From Suillus spraguei (Eukaryota > Basidiomycota > Agaricomycetes > Boletales > Suillaceae), in the NCBI GenBank assembly GCA_016800925.1, contig JABCPU010000067.1:124001-188000 (forward strand): DNA of 64,000 nt, in the 5' to 3' direction. Both the position numbers and the translations under genes were made by a program. The stretch's first letter is position 1. Every line of letters starts with the position of its first letter. Shown piece by piece: positions 14,001-24,500 of the stretch. The notes below the pieces were generated by a model. It did no database searches. It worked only from the letters and a program-made list of their open reading frames with translations, and was not told the origin of the DNA.

Positions 14001-16368
14001 TGCAATTGACGTACAAAGGTTCATTCAAGTCTTCGGCGCGATGATTTTACACAGCACACCGCATCTGTATGTATCAGCACTCCCGTTCTCGCCTTCCAAC
14101 TGTTCGCTATCGAGAAAGTTTTCTGTGCGGTTTCCGAATACTTTTCGTGTTGCACTCGGACGTGATATGAACTGGCCTGCTGTTCAGACCGTGCTCAGGG
14201 GGCACACTAGTTCAGTTTGGTCCGTCTCGTTCTCGCCGGACGGTACTCGCATCGCTACTGGTTCTTCAGATAAGACTGTTCGGCTGTGGGATGCTGCGAC
14301 AGGGCAGCCAGTCGGTGAGCCCTTGCGAGGGCACACAAATCCAGTTTTATCGGTCTCATTCTCGCCGGACGGCACTCGCATCGTCACTGGTTCGGGAGAT
14401 AAGACTGTTCGGCTGTGGGATGCTGCAACGGGACAGCCAGTCGGTGAGCCCTTGCGGGGGCATACAAATTCAGTTTGGTCCGTGTCGTTCTCACCGGACG
14501 GCACTCGCATCGTCACTGGTTCTTTTGATAACACTGTTCGACTGTGGGATGCTGAGACAGGGAAGCCAGTCGGTGAGCCCTTGCGGGGGCACACCTCTTT
14601 AGTTCAGTCGGTCTCGTTCTCGCCGGATGGCACTCGCATCGTCAGTGGTTCTTGGGATCACACTGTTCGGCTCTGGGATGCTGTGACGGGGCGGCCAGTT
14701 GGTGAGCCCTTGCGGGGGCACACTTCATCAGTTTCGTCGGTCTCGTTCTCACCGGACGGTAATCGCATTGTCACCGGTTCTTGGGATGAGACTGTTCGGC
14801 TGTGGGATGCTGTAACGGGGCAGCCATTTGGTGAGCCCTTGCGGGGGCACACAGATTCAGTTCAGTCGGTCTCATTCTCACCGGACAGTACTCGCATCGT
14901 CACAGGTTCTGGAGATGAGACTGTTCGGCTATGGGATGCTGTGACAGGGCAGCCAGTTGGTAAGCCCTTGCTGGAGCACACTGGTGAAGTTACGTCGGTC
15001 TCATTCTCGCCGGACGGCAATCGCATCATCACTGGTTCCTTGGATAACACTGTTCGGCTCTGGAATGTTGCGATGGGGCAGCCAGTCGGCGAGCCCTTGC
15101 AGGGACACATTGATTCGGTTTCGTCGGTCTCGTTCTCGCCGGACGGTACTCGCATTGTCACTGGATCTTGGGATGAGACTGTTCGGTTGTGGGATGCTGT
15201 GACGGGGCAGCCAGTTGGTAAGCCCTTGCGGGGGCACACTGATGAAGTTTGGTCAGTCTCGTTCTCGCCGGACGGCACTCGCATCGCTACTGGTTCTTCA
15301 GATAAGACTGTTCGGCTGTGGGATGCTGTGACGGGGCAGCCAGTTGGTGAGCCCTTGCGGGGGCACACTGATTCAATCATGTCGGTCTCATTCTCGCCGG
15401 ATGGCACTTGCATTGTCACTGGTTCAAAGGATAAAACTGTTCGGCTGTGGGATGCTGAGACAGGGCAGCCAATCGGCGAGCCCTTGCGGGGGCACACAAA
15501 TTCAGTTCGGTCGGTCTCGTTCTCGCCAGACGGCGCTCGCATCGTCACCGGTTCAAGGGATAACACTGTTCGGCTGTGGGATGCTGCAACGAGGCAGATT
15601 GTCGGTGAGCCCTTGCGGGGGCACACAAATTCAGTTCAGTCGGTCTCATTCTCGCCGGACGGCACTCGCATCGTCACTGGTTCAAAGGATAAGACTGTTC
15701 GACTGTGGGATGTTGTGACGGGGCAACCAGTCGGTGAGCCCTTGCGGGGGCACACAAATTCGGTTTTGTCGGTCTCGTTCTCACCGAACGGCACTCGCAT
15801 CATCACTGGTTCGGAGGATAACACCGTTCGGCTGTGGGATGCTGTGACGGGGCAGCCAGTTGGTGAGCCCTTACGGGGGCACACTGATTCGGTTATGTCG
15901 GTCTCGTTCTCGCCGGACGGCACCCGCATCGTCACTGGTTCTTTTGATAACACTGTTCGACTGTGGGATGCAGCCATGAGGCAGCCATCCCAGCAGTGCT
16001 CAGTGTCAGATCCTTCACCATTCTCAGACAAACATCCCGCGATCGAGGCCACCACCACCATGTCATGGAACACTTGGAACAATCACTTCATTTCCTTCTC
16101 ATCCAACTCCATCCACGCTCTGTGCAACACTTCTGAGTTAATGGAGGGAGCACCCCATGATGATCACAGTCCAACCCCTTTTTTCGTCAATGTTGATGAT
16201 GGATGGGTGGTAGGGCCCAAACGTCGGCTGTTATTCTGGGTACCACCCGCTTCTCGGCAACCATTTTATAGCCCTGAGACTGTATTAGTGATACCCAGGG
16301 GAGGTACTGAGCTTGATTTGAGCCGCATGGCACATGGACAACACTGGCAAATGTGCCGGGCGGGGTGA
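11092..16368 (+). CDS. NACHT-WD40 STAND protein (fungal NLR-like receptor)
   Basis: This encodes a predicted intracellular STAND ATPase of about 1,600 residues in nine exons, of the type linked in fungi to non-self recognition and incompatibility. The N-terminal part (exons 1-7, to about 12,302) is a helical region not matched to a named effector. Exon 8 (from about 12,356) carries the NACHT domain: Walker [10 protein letters not shown] near 12,511, Walker [10 protein letters not shown] near 12,816, and [10 protein letters not shown] helical winged-helix-like part follows. After an intron at about 13,918-13,969 the last exon encodes [11 protein letters not shown] and then 14 WD40 repeats (14194-15999), ending [13 protein letters not shown]...MCRAG. 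The first four introns are phase 0 with clean GT...AG ends, so the gene looks intact. The stop overlaps a GTGAGT donor-like site, so the last residues could differ. Effector output is unknown. Confidence 0.88.
14194..15999 (+). repeat. 14 tandem WD40 repeats of exactly 129 bp
   Basis: Fourteen units of 43 codons follow head to tail with no length change. Each reads about [17 protein letters not shown], then RIVTGSxDxTVRLWD and xTGQPVGEP. Framework positions are nearly invariant even at DNA level, while residues 6, 7, 9, 25, 27 and 35 of the unit change from repeat to repeat. Because the period is a multiple of three and AT-poor, long antisense frames appear here; they are shadows. Confidence 0.95.
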
Positions 16369-18040
16369 GTCTCGACGCCCTTTCTGCTCCTTGCACCTAT
16401 TCAAATCATCACCCGTAGAGCTTAGTACTGAGAATCACTGTAGCAGTGTATCCATTATGGAGATTTCAGAAACATCTAGTGACAGCCCATCGGCCATCCC
16501 TTGATATCCGGATGTAACTCCTTAAGCTCGCAATAATCTCCCAGTGCTTCTAGTACATTCTCCACCCTTTCCTTTTGCCACGCTTCTCAGTAATTCTCAA
16601 TATCCGGAAACCACTACAAGCTTGCCCTCCACTTCACGTCCCACATTATATCTGTCAATATCTTCCCACTCAATCATGTATGCACCATCACCTCACCTGG
16701 CAGTAATCCATTCCCTCACATATCACCACATTCCCCTCCCCTCCTTACTTCACAACCGAACTCCACAGCGGCTCACTCCTTCCACAAACTATACGTGGCC
16801 AACAGGAAACCCAAGGTATGAATACACCCAAAGGCCCAAAATCTCACTTGTCACAGTCATGGTCATGGTCATTGTATGTAGTTCACGGCCATTTTATTTA
16901 GTTCACGGCTGCTTTACTGTACTGAACATTACGCTCACGTACTCTGTCACGCATGGACCAGCTCGTTGGGATGATTACGCATTCGTCATCTCAATAGACA
17001 CTCTTACTGATCGCGGTTTCACCTTATATTGTCACTACAGCAGGTACTTATATGTGGGTTGGGGCCTTGTATTATTTTCCTCGTCAAATCAATGCTGGTA
17101 CTCTCTCGTTGTCTGTGCCTTTCGCTCATTGAGCGCCCATTATACTATGGCGGTTGGAATGAGCTCCGACATTTTACTGCAGGTTGATGGCGTTGAGCGC
17201 GGTCGAAGTGGACTTTAGAGTGGTTGTGGGCGTTTTGCTCTAAGCTGCAGAGGTGCGTGTTTTGTGCGTTTCATGCTGCTTCACCGTGTCCACTTGCTCT
17301 GTTTCCATAGATGCTCTTGTATGAACCCTCCACGCCTCCACCACTATTATGGCAAGAATGTACCCTATCAATTATTAATTATTAAATAAATAATTTAGGA
17401 AGTTAAATTTGGAGAACTTGGAGATTTGGATGCTCAAAGCACCGAAATCCGATTTCAACTTTGACATTCTCATCGGATTTCGACCTGATTTCGATAGATT
17501 TGACAACACCCTTTTCACTTTGCCGCGTCGGATTTTAATTTATCGTTGTATCAACATTTTCGTAAAAAAACACCGTGCCCTTTCAGACTGAACGCCATTA
17601 AGCTGCAAGATCAGTGCTTGAGGCATATCTTGCAACACTACGTAGTAGCAGAATCTCAAGTCCTCGTTGATTCAACGAGGACTTCATCGCGCTCGCGTTA
17701 GAAGGTCAGAAATTGAATTTTTTCTGAAACAAAGGCGTCCAGCTCATTCGGAGGTAAGGTTATTATGATAGCATCGTCTTTCATAGGTTAGCACCTTGCT
17801 CAGCGTACTCAGAATGTGTCTAAGTTTCCTTGCAGAATCCTACCAGGTTTCTTAGTCCAAATCGGTGACAAAACGGGGACTGGCGAAGGAGTCATTTTAT
17901 GGAGGTGTGTCTTTGTCGTGGTTTACTTTGATGCATGGTCACATTAGTGGGCCAAAGAACCGTCTGAGGATGAAATCCACCTGCGATTGCAGTATGCCCA
18001 CCGTGAGCTTGTCGCTGTGGCCAACAATGGGTCGAAGAAT
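16369..18040. other. Gene-poor region after the NLR-like gene
   Basis: A 224-codon open frame at 16,544-17,218 (+) is low-complexity in its first half (many P, S, H, T), shows no family resemblance and has no supporting splice structure, so I do not call it a gene. Around 17,360-17,600 the sequence is very AT-rich with degenerate repeats of CGGATTT. Nothing else is supportable. Confidence 0.5.
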
Positions 18041-18043
18041 TCT

Positions 18044-18151
18044 AATCCACTGAATATAGATAGCTAACACATGCCGGATCAGTGGATTTTTGGTATATAG
18101 AATATCAGTGCATAGTTCACTGAACTTATATAAGTCTAAAATCCACTGAAG
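18044..18151. repeat. Inverted/direct short-repeat cluster at duplication edge
   Basis: AATCCACTGA at 18044-18053 is inverted at 18079-18088 and repeated directly at about 18140-18149. ACTTATATAAGT (18124-18135) is a perfect palindrome, and CACTGAA(C/G)TTATATAA occurs twice. The cluster ends about 27 bases before the duplicated UNC13-like segment begins, like a small MITE remnant or a repair scar. Confidence 0.6.
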
Positions 18152-18177
18152 TTATATAACACGTCCTTTCTACAGTG

Positions 18178-18879
18178 TGAGGGTCTGGAAGGAGATTCTA
18201 GTCATCATAGAGGGTCTACTCATACCGCCGTTGTCCAAGCTCTCAAGCGATATGAAACCACTCAATGATAAGGAAGTAGACATTGTTTTCAAGTGGTTGA
18301 AGGTGTGTGTAATACTTTCATTCCTGATGGCTTCAAATTAGTTCCTCCGCGACTATTTCTATGCGGAAGGCGAAGGCGTTTCGCTGGCAAAGCTACAGAA
18401 CCAGAAATATCGGGATGTTGTCTCCATTCGCTTGTACTACGACTGGCATACGTACGCAATCTCGTTTCATGAACTGATAACTACGCTTCACTTTCCTTGC
18501 AGGGATACTCTCATGGAAGAGTGCGTGCGTGAAGCTGTTCCTGTCAAGAAACGCGTGAAGAGCGTCTATAATCAGCGGAATCTTGGGACTATCAAGGAGC
18601 GCAAGAAGGTAAAGAAAGAGGAGAAGGAGGTGTCGAACGGTGAAACTATTATGAGAATCCTTCGCATGAGGTATGCATCATGCGTCCCTATGTGCATCAA
18701 TCCTGACCGAGGTACACAGACCAAATACACAAGAGTTCATTGCTCAGCAGCTCGAAATGATGGCAACTGTGCAAGCCGAGCGTGAACACGCACAAGCTGA
18801 TAAACCGCAGCGAAGATCTCAACGACCGCGGGAGGCAGAAATTCCTGAAGTTCCGTCGCTACCCTCCGCTGCCTCGTAG
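18178..18879 (+). pseudogene. Truncated duplicate of the UNC13-like gene 3' end
   Basis: This stretch is nearly identical to 53507-54239, the last exons of the UNC13-like gene, and keeps the same introns, so it arose by DNA duplication and not through cDNA. It begins inside an exon (VWKEILVIIEGLLIPP), with no start codon or upstream domains. Relative to the full gene it lacks 21 bases coding for seven residues just after the EECVR motif. It ends with the equivalent of EIPEVPSLPS and a stop at 18877-18879. There is no reason to expect a functional protein. Confidence 0.85.
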
Positions 18880-19992
18880 CCTTTGTATATCACACACTAT
18901 ATATCCTGCAGGCCCATTGTACCATCTGTGGACATATCTCAGGATGAGACGATGCACTTACCTGTGTCCAAATAACTGAATTACTAGACTCTAGTCGAGT
19001 GGACAATAACTGACGAAAGGTTGCGGAAATTAGGTCAACCGGATTCAGAAAGTACGATCTCAGGATGTACAACGAAATGTACATACCGTTTACACGTAAT
19101 GTGATGCAGGCATTCCATCCTTTCGAACGTTGGCTGATAATTACGCGTTGATAGTGTTCAGTCATATTCGAAGATACAAACAACGTTCACCACGGGCGAG
19201 ATAAAAAAAAGAAAGGCCACTGAGATGATATTAGGATGATGTGGAAGTGTAACGTTTCGAAGAAATTAGGTATACAACGTTTAGGCCCCTCCAAACACAT
19301 TATACAGGGTAATGGTGTTTGTTTGTCATTAACCCAATCAACGATAATCTGATACGGAGATCTTCCTTGCTACCCCGATTTCCAGACAATACCGTAGGAC
19401 CTTCATCAAGGAACGTATCATAAATCTTGTCTATGACTTCAGCAGCACCACTGAGGTGTAGGATATGGGCAACCGCGGCATGGAGCGCAATGAACGTAGG
19501 GTTGGGAAGCGGAATGCCAGTTCCAGAGTGGTCTTGGAATTGGACCTCTGTGAAATTTCCCTTACTTGGAGGGACGTGACGGAGCCAGTGTACTTTATAC
19601 TTGTGCAAAACATCCTGTCAAGGGTATAAGTATGAATTTTCACAACAAAATTGCAACCATACTGTAGGGAGTAGGCACCACGCGTAGCTGTCGAAGAGAC
19701 GATGCATTACTATATCAAGCAACATCCCATTCTCTGAGTCATCGACGATACCAGCCAAATCATCCAGACGAAGCTTGGTATAATGCTTAATAATGTCGAT
19801 GGTTCCTGCGATTCGCTGCAGGACAACCAGCTGAGCGGGTAAAGTAACTTGACAGCTGAAAAAACATACGTTGGCTCCGGATCGTTCTTGGATAATGGAC
19901 CTTCTGAGGATGTGAGCCGCTTCAAGTACCCCTAAATCCTGACCAGGATACGGTCCCTTCTCATGATGCAAAATTCCAGTGACCACACACTT
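18178..19992. repeat. Segmental duplication, left copy
   Basis: This segment aligns with 53507-55421 in the same orientation. It contains the UNC13-like 3' fragment, the intergenic stretch and the 3' two thirds of the HNH gene. The two copies differ by scattered substitutions and about 100 bases of net indels. Homology starts abruptly at 18178 (beside the short-repeat cluster) and ends after ACCACACACTT at 19992, inside the HNH gene, where the two loci become unrelated. Confidence 0.85.
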
Positions 19993-20603
19993 ATCGCCGT
20001 CTCGTTGGTCAATCTAAATGGTCTTTAGATGACCATCGTACAAAGAACAAAGCGAGATACTGCAGCATACCGAATTCCGGAATCTGGAATCTCGTGACGT
20101 CACGGGCACAGTCTCAGCAATGATTTCAGACGCACCGAAAGAGGGAGTGGAGATGTCAGATTGTGGGGAGTGCATGGCTCTATAGCATTTTTGACTGTCC
20201 TACCATGAGCAGTAGCTTGAAAACAAAACAACAACATACAAGGCAAGATGAAGAAAAAAAACCAATCTTCCGCTAACTTTGTTAACTCGGAGGCAGAGGT
20301 TTTCGCCTCTTCTCCCTTTTTAAAGGCCACTATGATGGCGGCCGCTGCATAACGTAAACCGCTGGACAAACCAGCTTTCTCAGCGCCCTCCATCATTGTG
20401 TCCAATATCTTGACTATCTCGACGTTGCACACTCTGGTTAGCGAACGTTCCATGTTCAAAATAACGGCCTGGGCACGACGTTTCAACTGAGTGTTTGTCT
20501 CCGGCCCAGTTTCGCTCATCATCGTAAGTAGATCACTTTTGAACGCAAAGTCATCTAATAGGGTAAGGGTGCTCGCGCTAGAGGTATCATCGTCGAGAGA
20601 CAT
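19300..20603 (-). CDS. HNH_2-type nuclease domain protein (intact copy)
   Basis: This is the only intact member of a family of three in this window. Exon 1 starts at ATG 20603 with an acidic/Ser-rich head (MSLDDDTSSASTLTLLDDF), followed by a helical segment KAGLSSGLRYAAAAIIVAF and ELTKLAED. Splicing leads to DQRDGDKCVVTGIL, then EAAHILRRS (first catalytic-type His), the NGMLLDIVMHRLFDSYAWCL core (second His and Asn) and, after a further intron, HKYKVHWLR and PNPTFIALHAAVAHILHLSG. The stop is at 19300-19302. The EAAHIL...NGxLL...HxxFD order matches the HNH_2 domain found in large Agaricomycete families of unknown role. The 3' part lies in the segmental duplication. Confidence 0.72.
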
Positions 20604-21546
20604 AGAAGAATTGAGATAGAAGTCAAAGTATGCAAGAGGGAGGTCAATAGTAATTACCACTGCACTCACAAATAACGGCAAATCCCGCATGCCGTGAATG
20701 CAAAGCGGGAATAACCGGCCTCCACCACAACATAAAGGTACTATCACCTGATCTGGAGTGCACGATCGTCGATAGCTCGAAAGGCTTGGGAGACGAGCTG
20801 ATAGTGAATGAATAAAAAAATCCTACAGTTTTGATATTTTATTGCACTGAATCACTCGATACATACGTACAGAAAACTGGCCAAACCTCCAAATTCACTA
20901 GTAGTACGTATTACTTTCGTTTCATCTTGAGGAGTGAGGGGAAGCCGTCGCCGCCGTGCGTGCAGTAAGCAGTTTGTGAAATCATCTCGCGAATACGGAT
21001 ATATACATACTGCCAATGAGTTCATAGACGAGGCATACAAAAAACATGTAATCACCAAATGGACCAATTTGCTGCGAATGATTATACACTTTGACAAATA
21101 CTTCATCACGTACAGATGGTAATGCACGGTACCATTAACTTCTGACCTCTCCTAGGTAAACCTGAGAGACAGTCGTTCCTTCTAGGCCAAAAAAACTAGG
21201 GGAGTATAATCCACCAAGGCTTAGCGAATCTCAAACGTCGAGGCAGTGTGTGGAGGGGGAAGGGGATCCTCGTATCGAAGCTGATGACTGGCATAAGTCG
21301 GGACTTCGTTCTCCGACCCAAATAGAAGCAAGCACCATCGATAAGCTTGGCGTTGATCACTGTGAGTCCAGGAACACACCAAGAACTTGGTCGGCAAATT
21401 CCGATTCTGTTTGAATGAAAACCGTCAGATTCTAAGGGTACAGCAACATCAACTATCAGATCGTTGGCCCAATTACGCTCTTAATGTAAATAACCCCAGA
21501 CAGTTATGCACCGCAGTTTTTACTAAAAGTTCCTCAACTTCACAGC
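20604..21546. other. Divergent intergenic region, HNH gene to NST1
   Basis: It separates two divergently transcribed genes and must hold both promoters. Short open frames on both strands (61-91 codons) show no family and overlap one another. At 21,370-21,390 AACACACCAAG recurs, the same word as in the palindrome at 1257-1300, but without the inverted arm. Confidence 0.45.
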
Positions 21547-24500
21547 ATGGTCACAAGCGACAACGAGGAGACAGCACAAGGTGCCCATACTTCCTCCCTC
21601 CCGTACTTGCGGTCTCCTCTACCTTCAATGCATTCCAAATCCCCGCCTCTATCAGTGAATGACAAACCAAGCGCACAAGTAAAGGGAAAACAAACTATCG
21701 GGACGCCTCTTTCGTCGGCGGTGGAGCTGTGCGGGAATACGTACCAGCTGGATGCTCATGGGCCTCTTCCATCCGTCACAAAAATGTCGCCTGCTTCGGA
21801 ATCTGTCCAGATTACTACAACTGAGCACCCGCCTGCTCCCGTGCCGTCTGGAACGGATGTTACAATCCAACTCCAGACTGAGCTGCTAGCTACCGCCAAC
21901 GAGCTGTACCGCAAGGATATAGATGGTTACGGTTACAGTGAAGGACGCGCGGGGAAGGCTCCTGAGCGGATTTCAGTAATGCCGCTACCGCCATTTTCAA
22001 AGCGCTTCCCTAAGGCAAATGCACAAGAGTTGACAGATGAGGATTATTGGTCTTCGTTTCCGCCACACATAAAAAATTTTGTACGCAGTACTACTTTTAG
22101 TCTCATGCGAGGCTTGTTGACTCGCACAAAGGCGCAAAAAATGTACAATATTGCGCAACAGATGGTACAGTCTGATGCCGTACTGAAGACTGGATTCAGT
22201 GCGACTGAAGCTACCACGATAACCGCGAGGGCCACTATGGATGTTCCAGGGTACCCCCCAGGAGCTTATCCATCGCTACCTTTTGACCCCTCAATTTTCT
22301 CCGATCCCGAGTTCACGTTATCGGTAGACCGAGCAGCAGCTGCTCTGGGGACTGCTCTGCCATCATCTGGCCAATCGAACCCTCCTGAGTTCGGCCAAGG
22401 GGAGTTAATCGGAGATGACTGCAGCGAAGATGGTGATGCTGTAGACGGCGACATTGAGGATCAAGACCTCGATGAGAACGATTCTGATCTGCAGCCACAA
22501 CCAACATCAGTTCCGCACGCGCCACATTTCCATGGATCGTTGCCTGCGACCTTTGCGCAGGTAGTTCTGAGCTACGAGGAAACGGTTTTGCGAAGTGGAC
22601 CGCTTTCGACTGACTTCAGAACTAAGTTATCAATGCCTGCTATGCCAATGCTAGCAGCGCCTGTTGAGCAATTGGTATTTCATAAGAAAAACAAGAAAGT
22701 TTCATCTATGAAAATGCCGGCGGTTAGCGCCGAAAGTCCGGTAATGCCGGGACAGGGAGTGGGAACGGTAGGCACGGCACCGGGGTCGGCGCTGGAAAAG
22801 GGTAGTGGAGGGACCGGTGGAGAATTGAGGAAGCGCTCACTGCCTCTCACCGCCAACGCCATGCCTGCAGCACGAGCAGTGACAAAAGAAAATATATCTT
22901 CTAATCCTCCACCGAGTTCCCGTGCACAGGGAAAGCAGCCTATGTCGTATGCACCGCCGACAACGACAGCCACAGCGACGACAACCACTACCCCAACAAC
23001 GGCCACGGCCACTGTCAATGGCCAGCAACCAACAAGAACGGCTCGTGCGGCATCAAAGGCACCGATTCCTGCTCACGCCTACCAGCATAATCATTCTCAT
23101 CATCATCCATCGCCTCCATCATCTAATGCATCCGTGCCACAGAAACATCGTCCTCCGGCAACTACTGCTCCAGCTAAAGCCTCTCAGAACAACTCCAAGA
23201 TCTGGAGTACTAGCTCGACAGAGGAACGTGAGCGTATCAAAGAATTCTGGCTTGGTCTTGGCGAGGACGAGCGCCGCAATTTGGTCAAGATCGAGAAGGA
23301 TACTGTCCTACGGAAGATGAAAGAGCAGCAGAAGCATAGTTGCAGTTGTGCAGTCTGTGGCAGGAAGCGGTCCGTACCCATTCCTTGATCTCACTCATGA
23401 AAAAATTTTACTGACCTGCGCGCTTGTCTTTGTGTCTTGTTCTTTCATCGGTGTTGGATATCCGGCATCCGTGCGCATGTATCATCGATGCCTATAGACA
23501 TGCGATCGAGGAAGAGCTTGAGGTACTGTACGATGCTTATTACGAGGAGCTAGAACAGTACGCGAACTACCAGCAGCGCTATGTTTCCTCTGGTGGCACC
23601 ATACCTCCTCCCCCTGGACCTGGACCTTTTCCCGGTAGTGTCGAACTCGATAAGAACGGTGCTGTCATCGGCCACCCTCAGAATAAAGTTTCTCATAATC
23701 CCCCGCCATCTAATAGAACACCAGCCCTGACGAACGGCCGAAAACCTCCGAAACATGAAAGTGAGTTTGATGATGATGATGGGGACGAGGACGAATACGA
23801 GGAGGAGGAAGAGGAGGAGTATGAAGAAGACGAGGAAGAGGAAGAGGAGGAGGATGAAGATCCGGAAGAGGAGGAAGAAGAGGTGAAACCACGAGATCGA
23901 CGTAATCCCGGTGTTCGCGGACGAAGGCCTGTGAATAATACGAAAGTTAATGGTCGCGACGGTCTATTCAACCTTGGGAGTAGCTTAACTGTAACTGGTG
24001 AGCTCACTTTTCACTTTGCATTGTTTCCCCTAATCTCCCCTGTGCAGGTCCAGGTAACATTCTGACAGTTGCAGACGATCTCTTAAAGAATGATGGGCAA
24101 AAATTCTTAGAGATGATGGAGCAGCTCGCTGAGCGTCGAATGCAGCGAGAAGAGGAAGCAGCTGTTGATGTTGAAGATGAAAGTGATGACGAGGATGACG
24201 AGGAAGGGGACGAGGATGATGATGACGAGGATGAAGAGGAAGAAGACGATGATGACGACGATGAGGAGGTGAGTATCCTTGCATCGAATCTTTCTTTTTT
24301 TAACCTTGTTTAGGTGATGACTGAGGAGCAGAAGATGGAGGAGGGCAAGCGGATGTTCTCCATTTTCGCTGCTCGGATGTTTGAACAGCGTGTCCTTCAA
24401 GCGTTTCGAGAAAAAGTTGCACAAGAACGTCAAATGCAACTTCTGCGCGAACTTGAGGATGAGGACAAGCTCACGAAGGAGCGAGAGGCGAAGAAGCAAA

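Noticed and set aside
14862..15626. A 254-codon open frame antisense to the WD40 repeats, and similar ones around it
   Set aside because: The 129-bp period is a multiple of three, so one stop-free antisense unit repeats open; the sense frame is clearly the coding one.
16544..17218. A 224-codon frame that could be a small secreted or membrane protein
   Set aside because: Low-complexity first half, no family resemblance, no splice context; length alone is weak evidence.
22680..23018. Antisense frames in NST1 with Val/Gly- or Phe/Leu-rich runs, also at 24,502-24,966
   Set aside because: They are shadows of Thr/Ala- and Lys/Glu-rich coding repeats on the plus strand.
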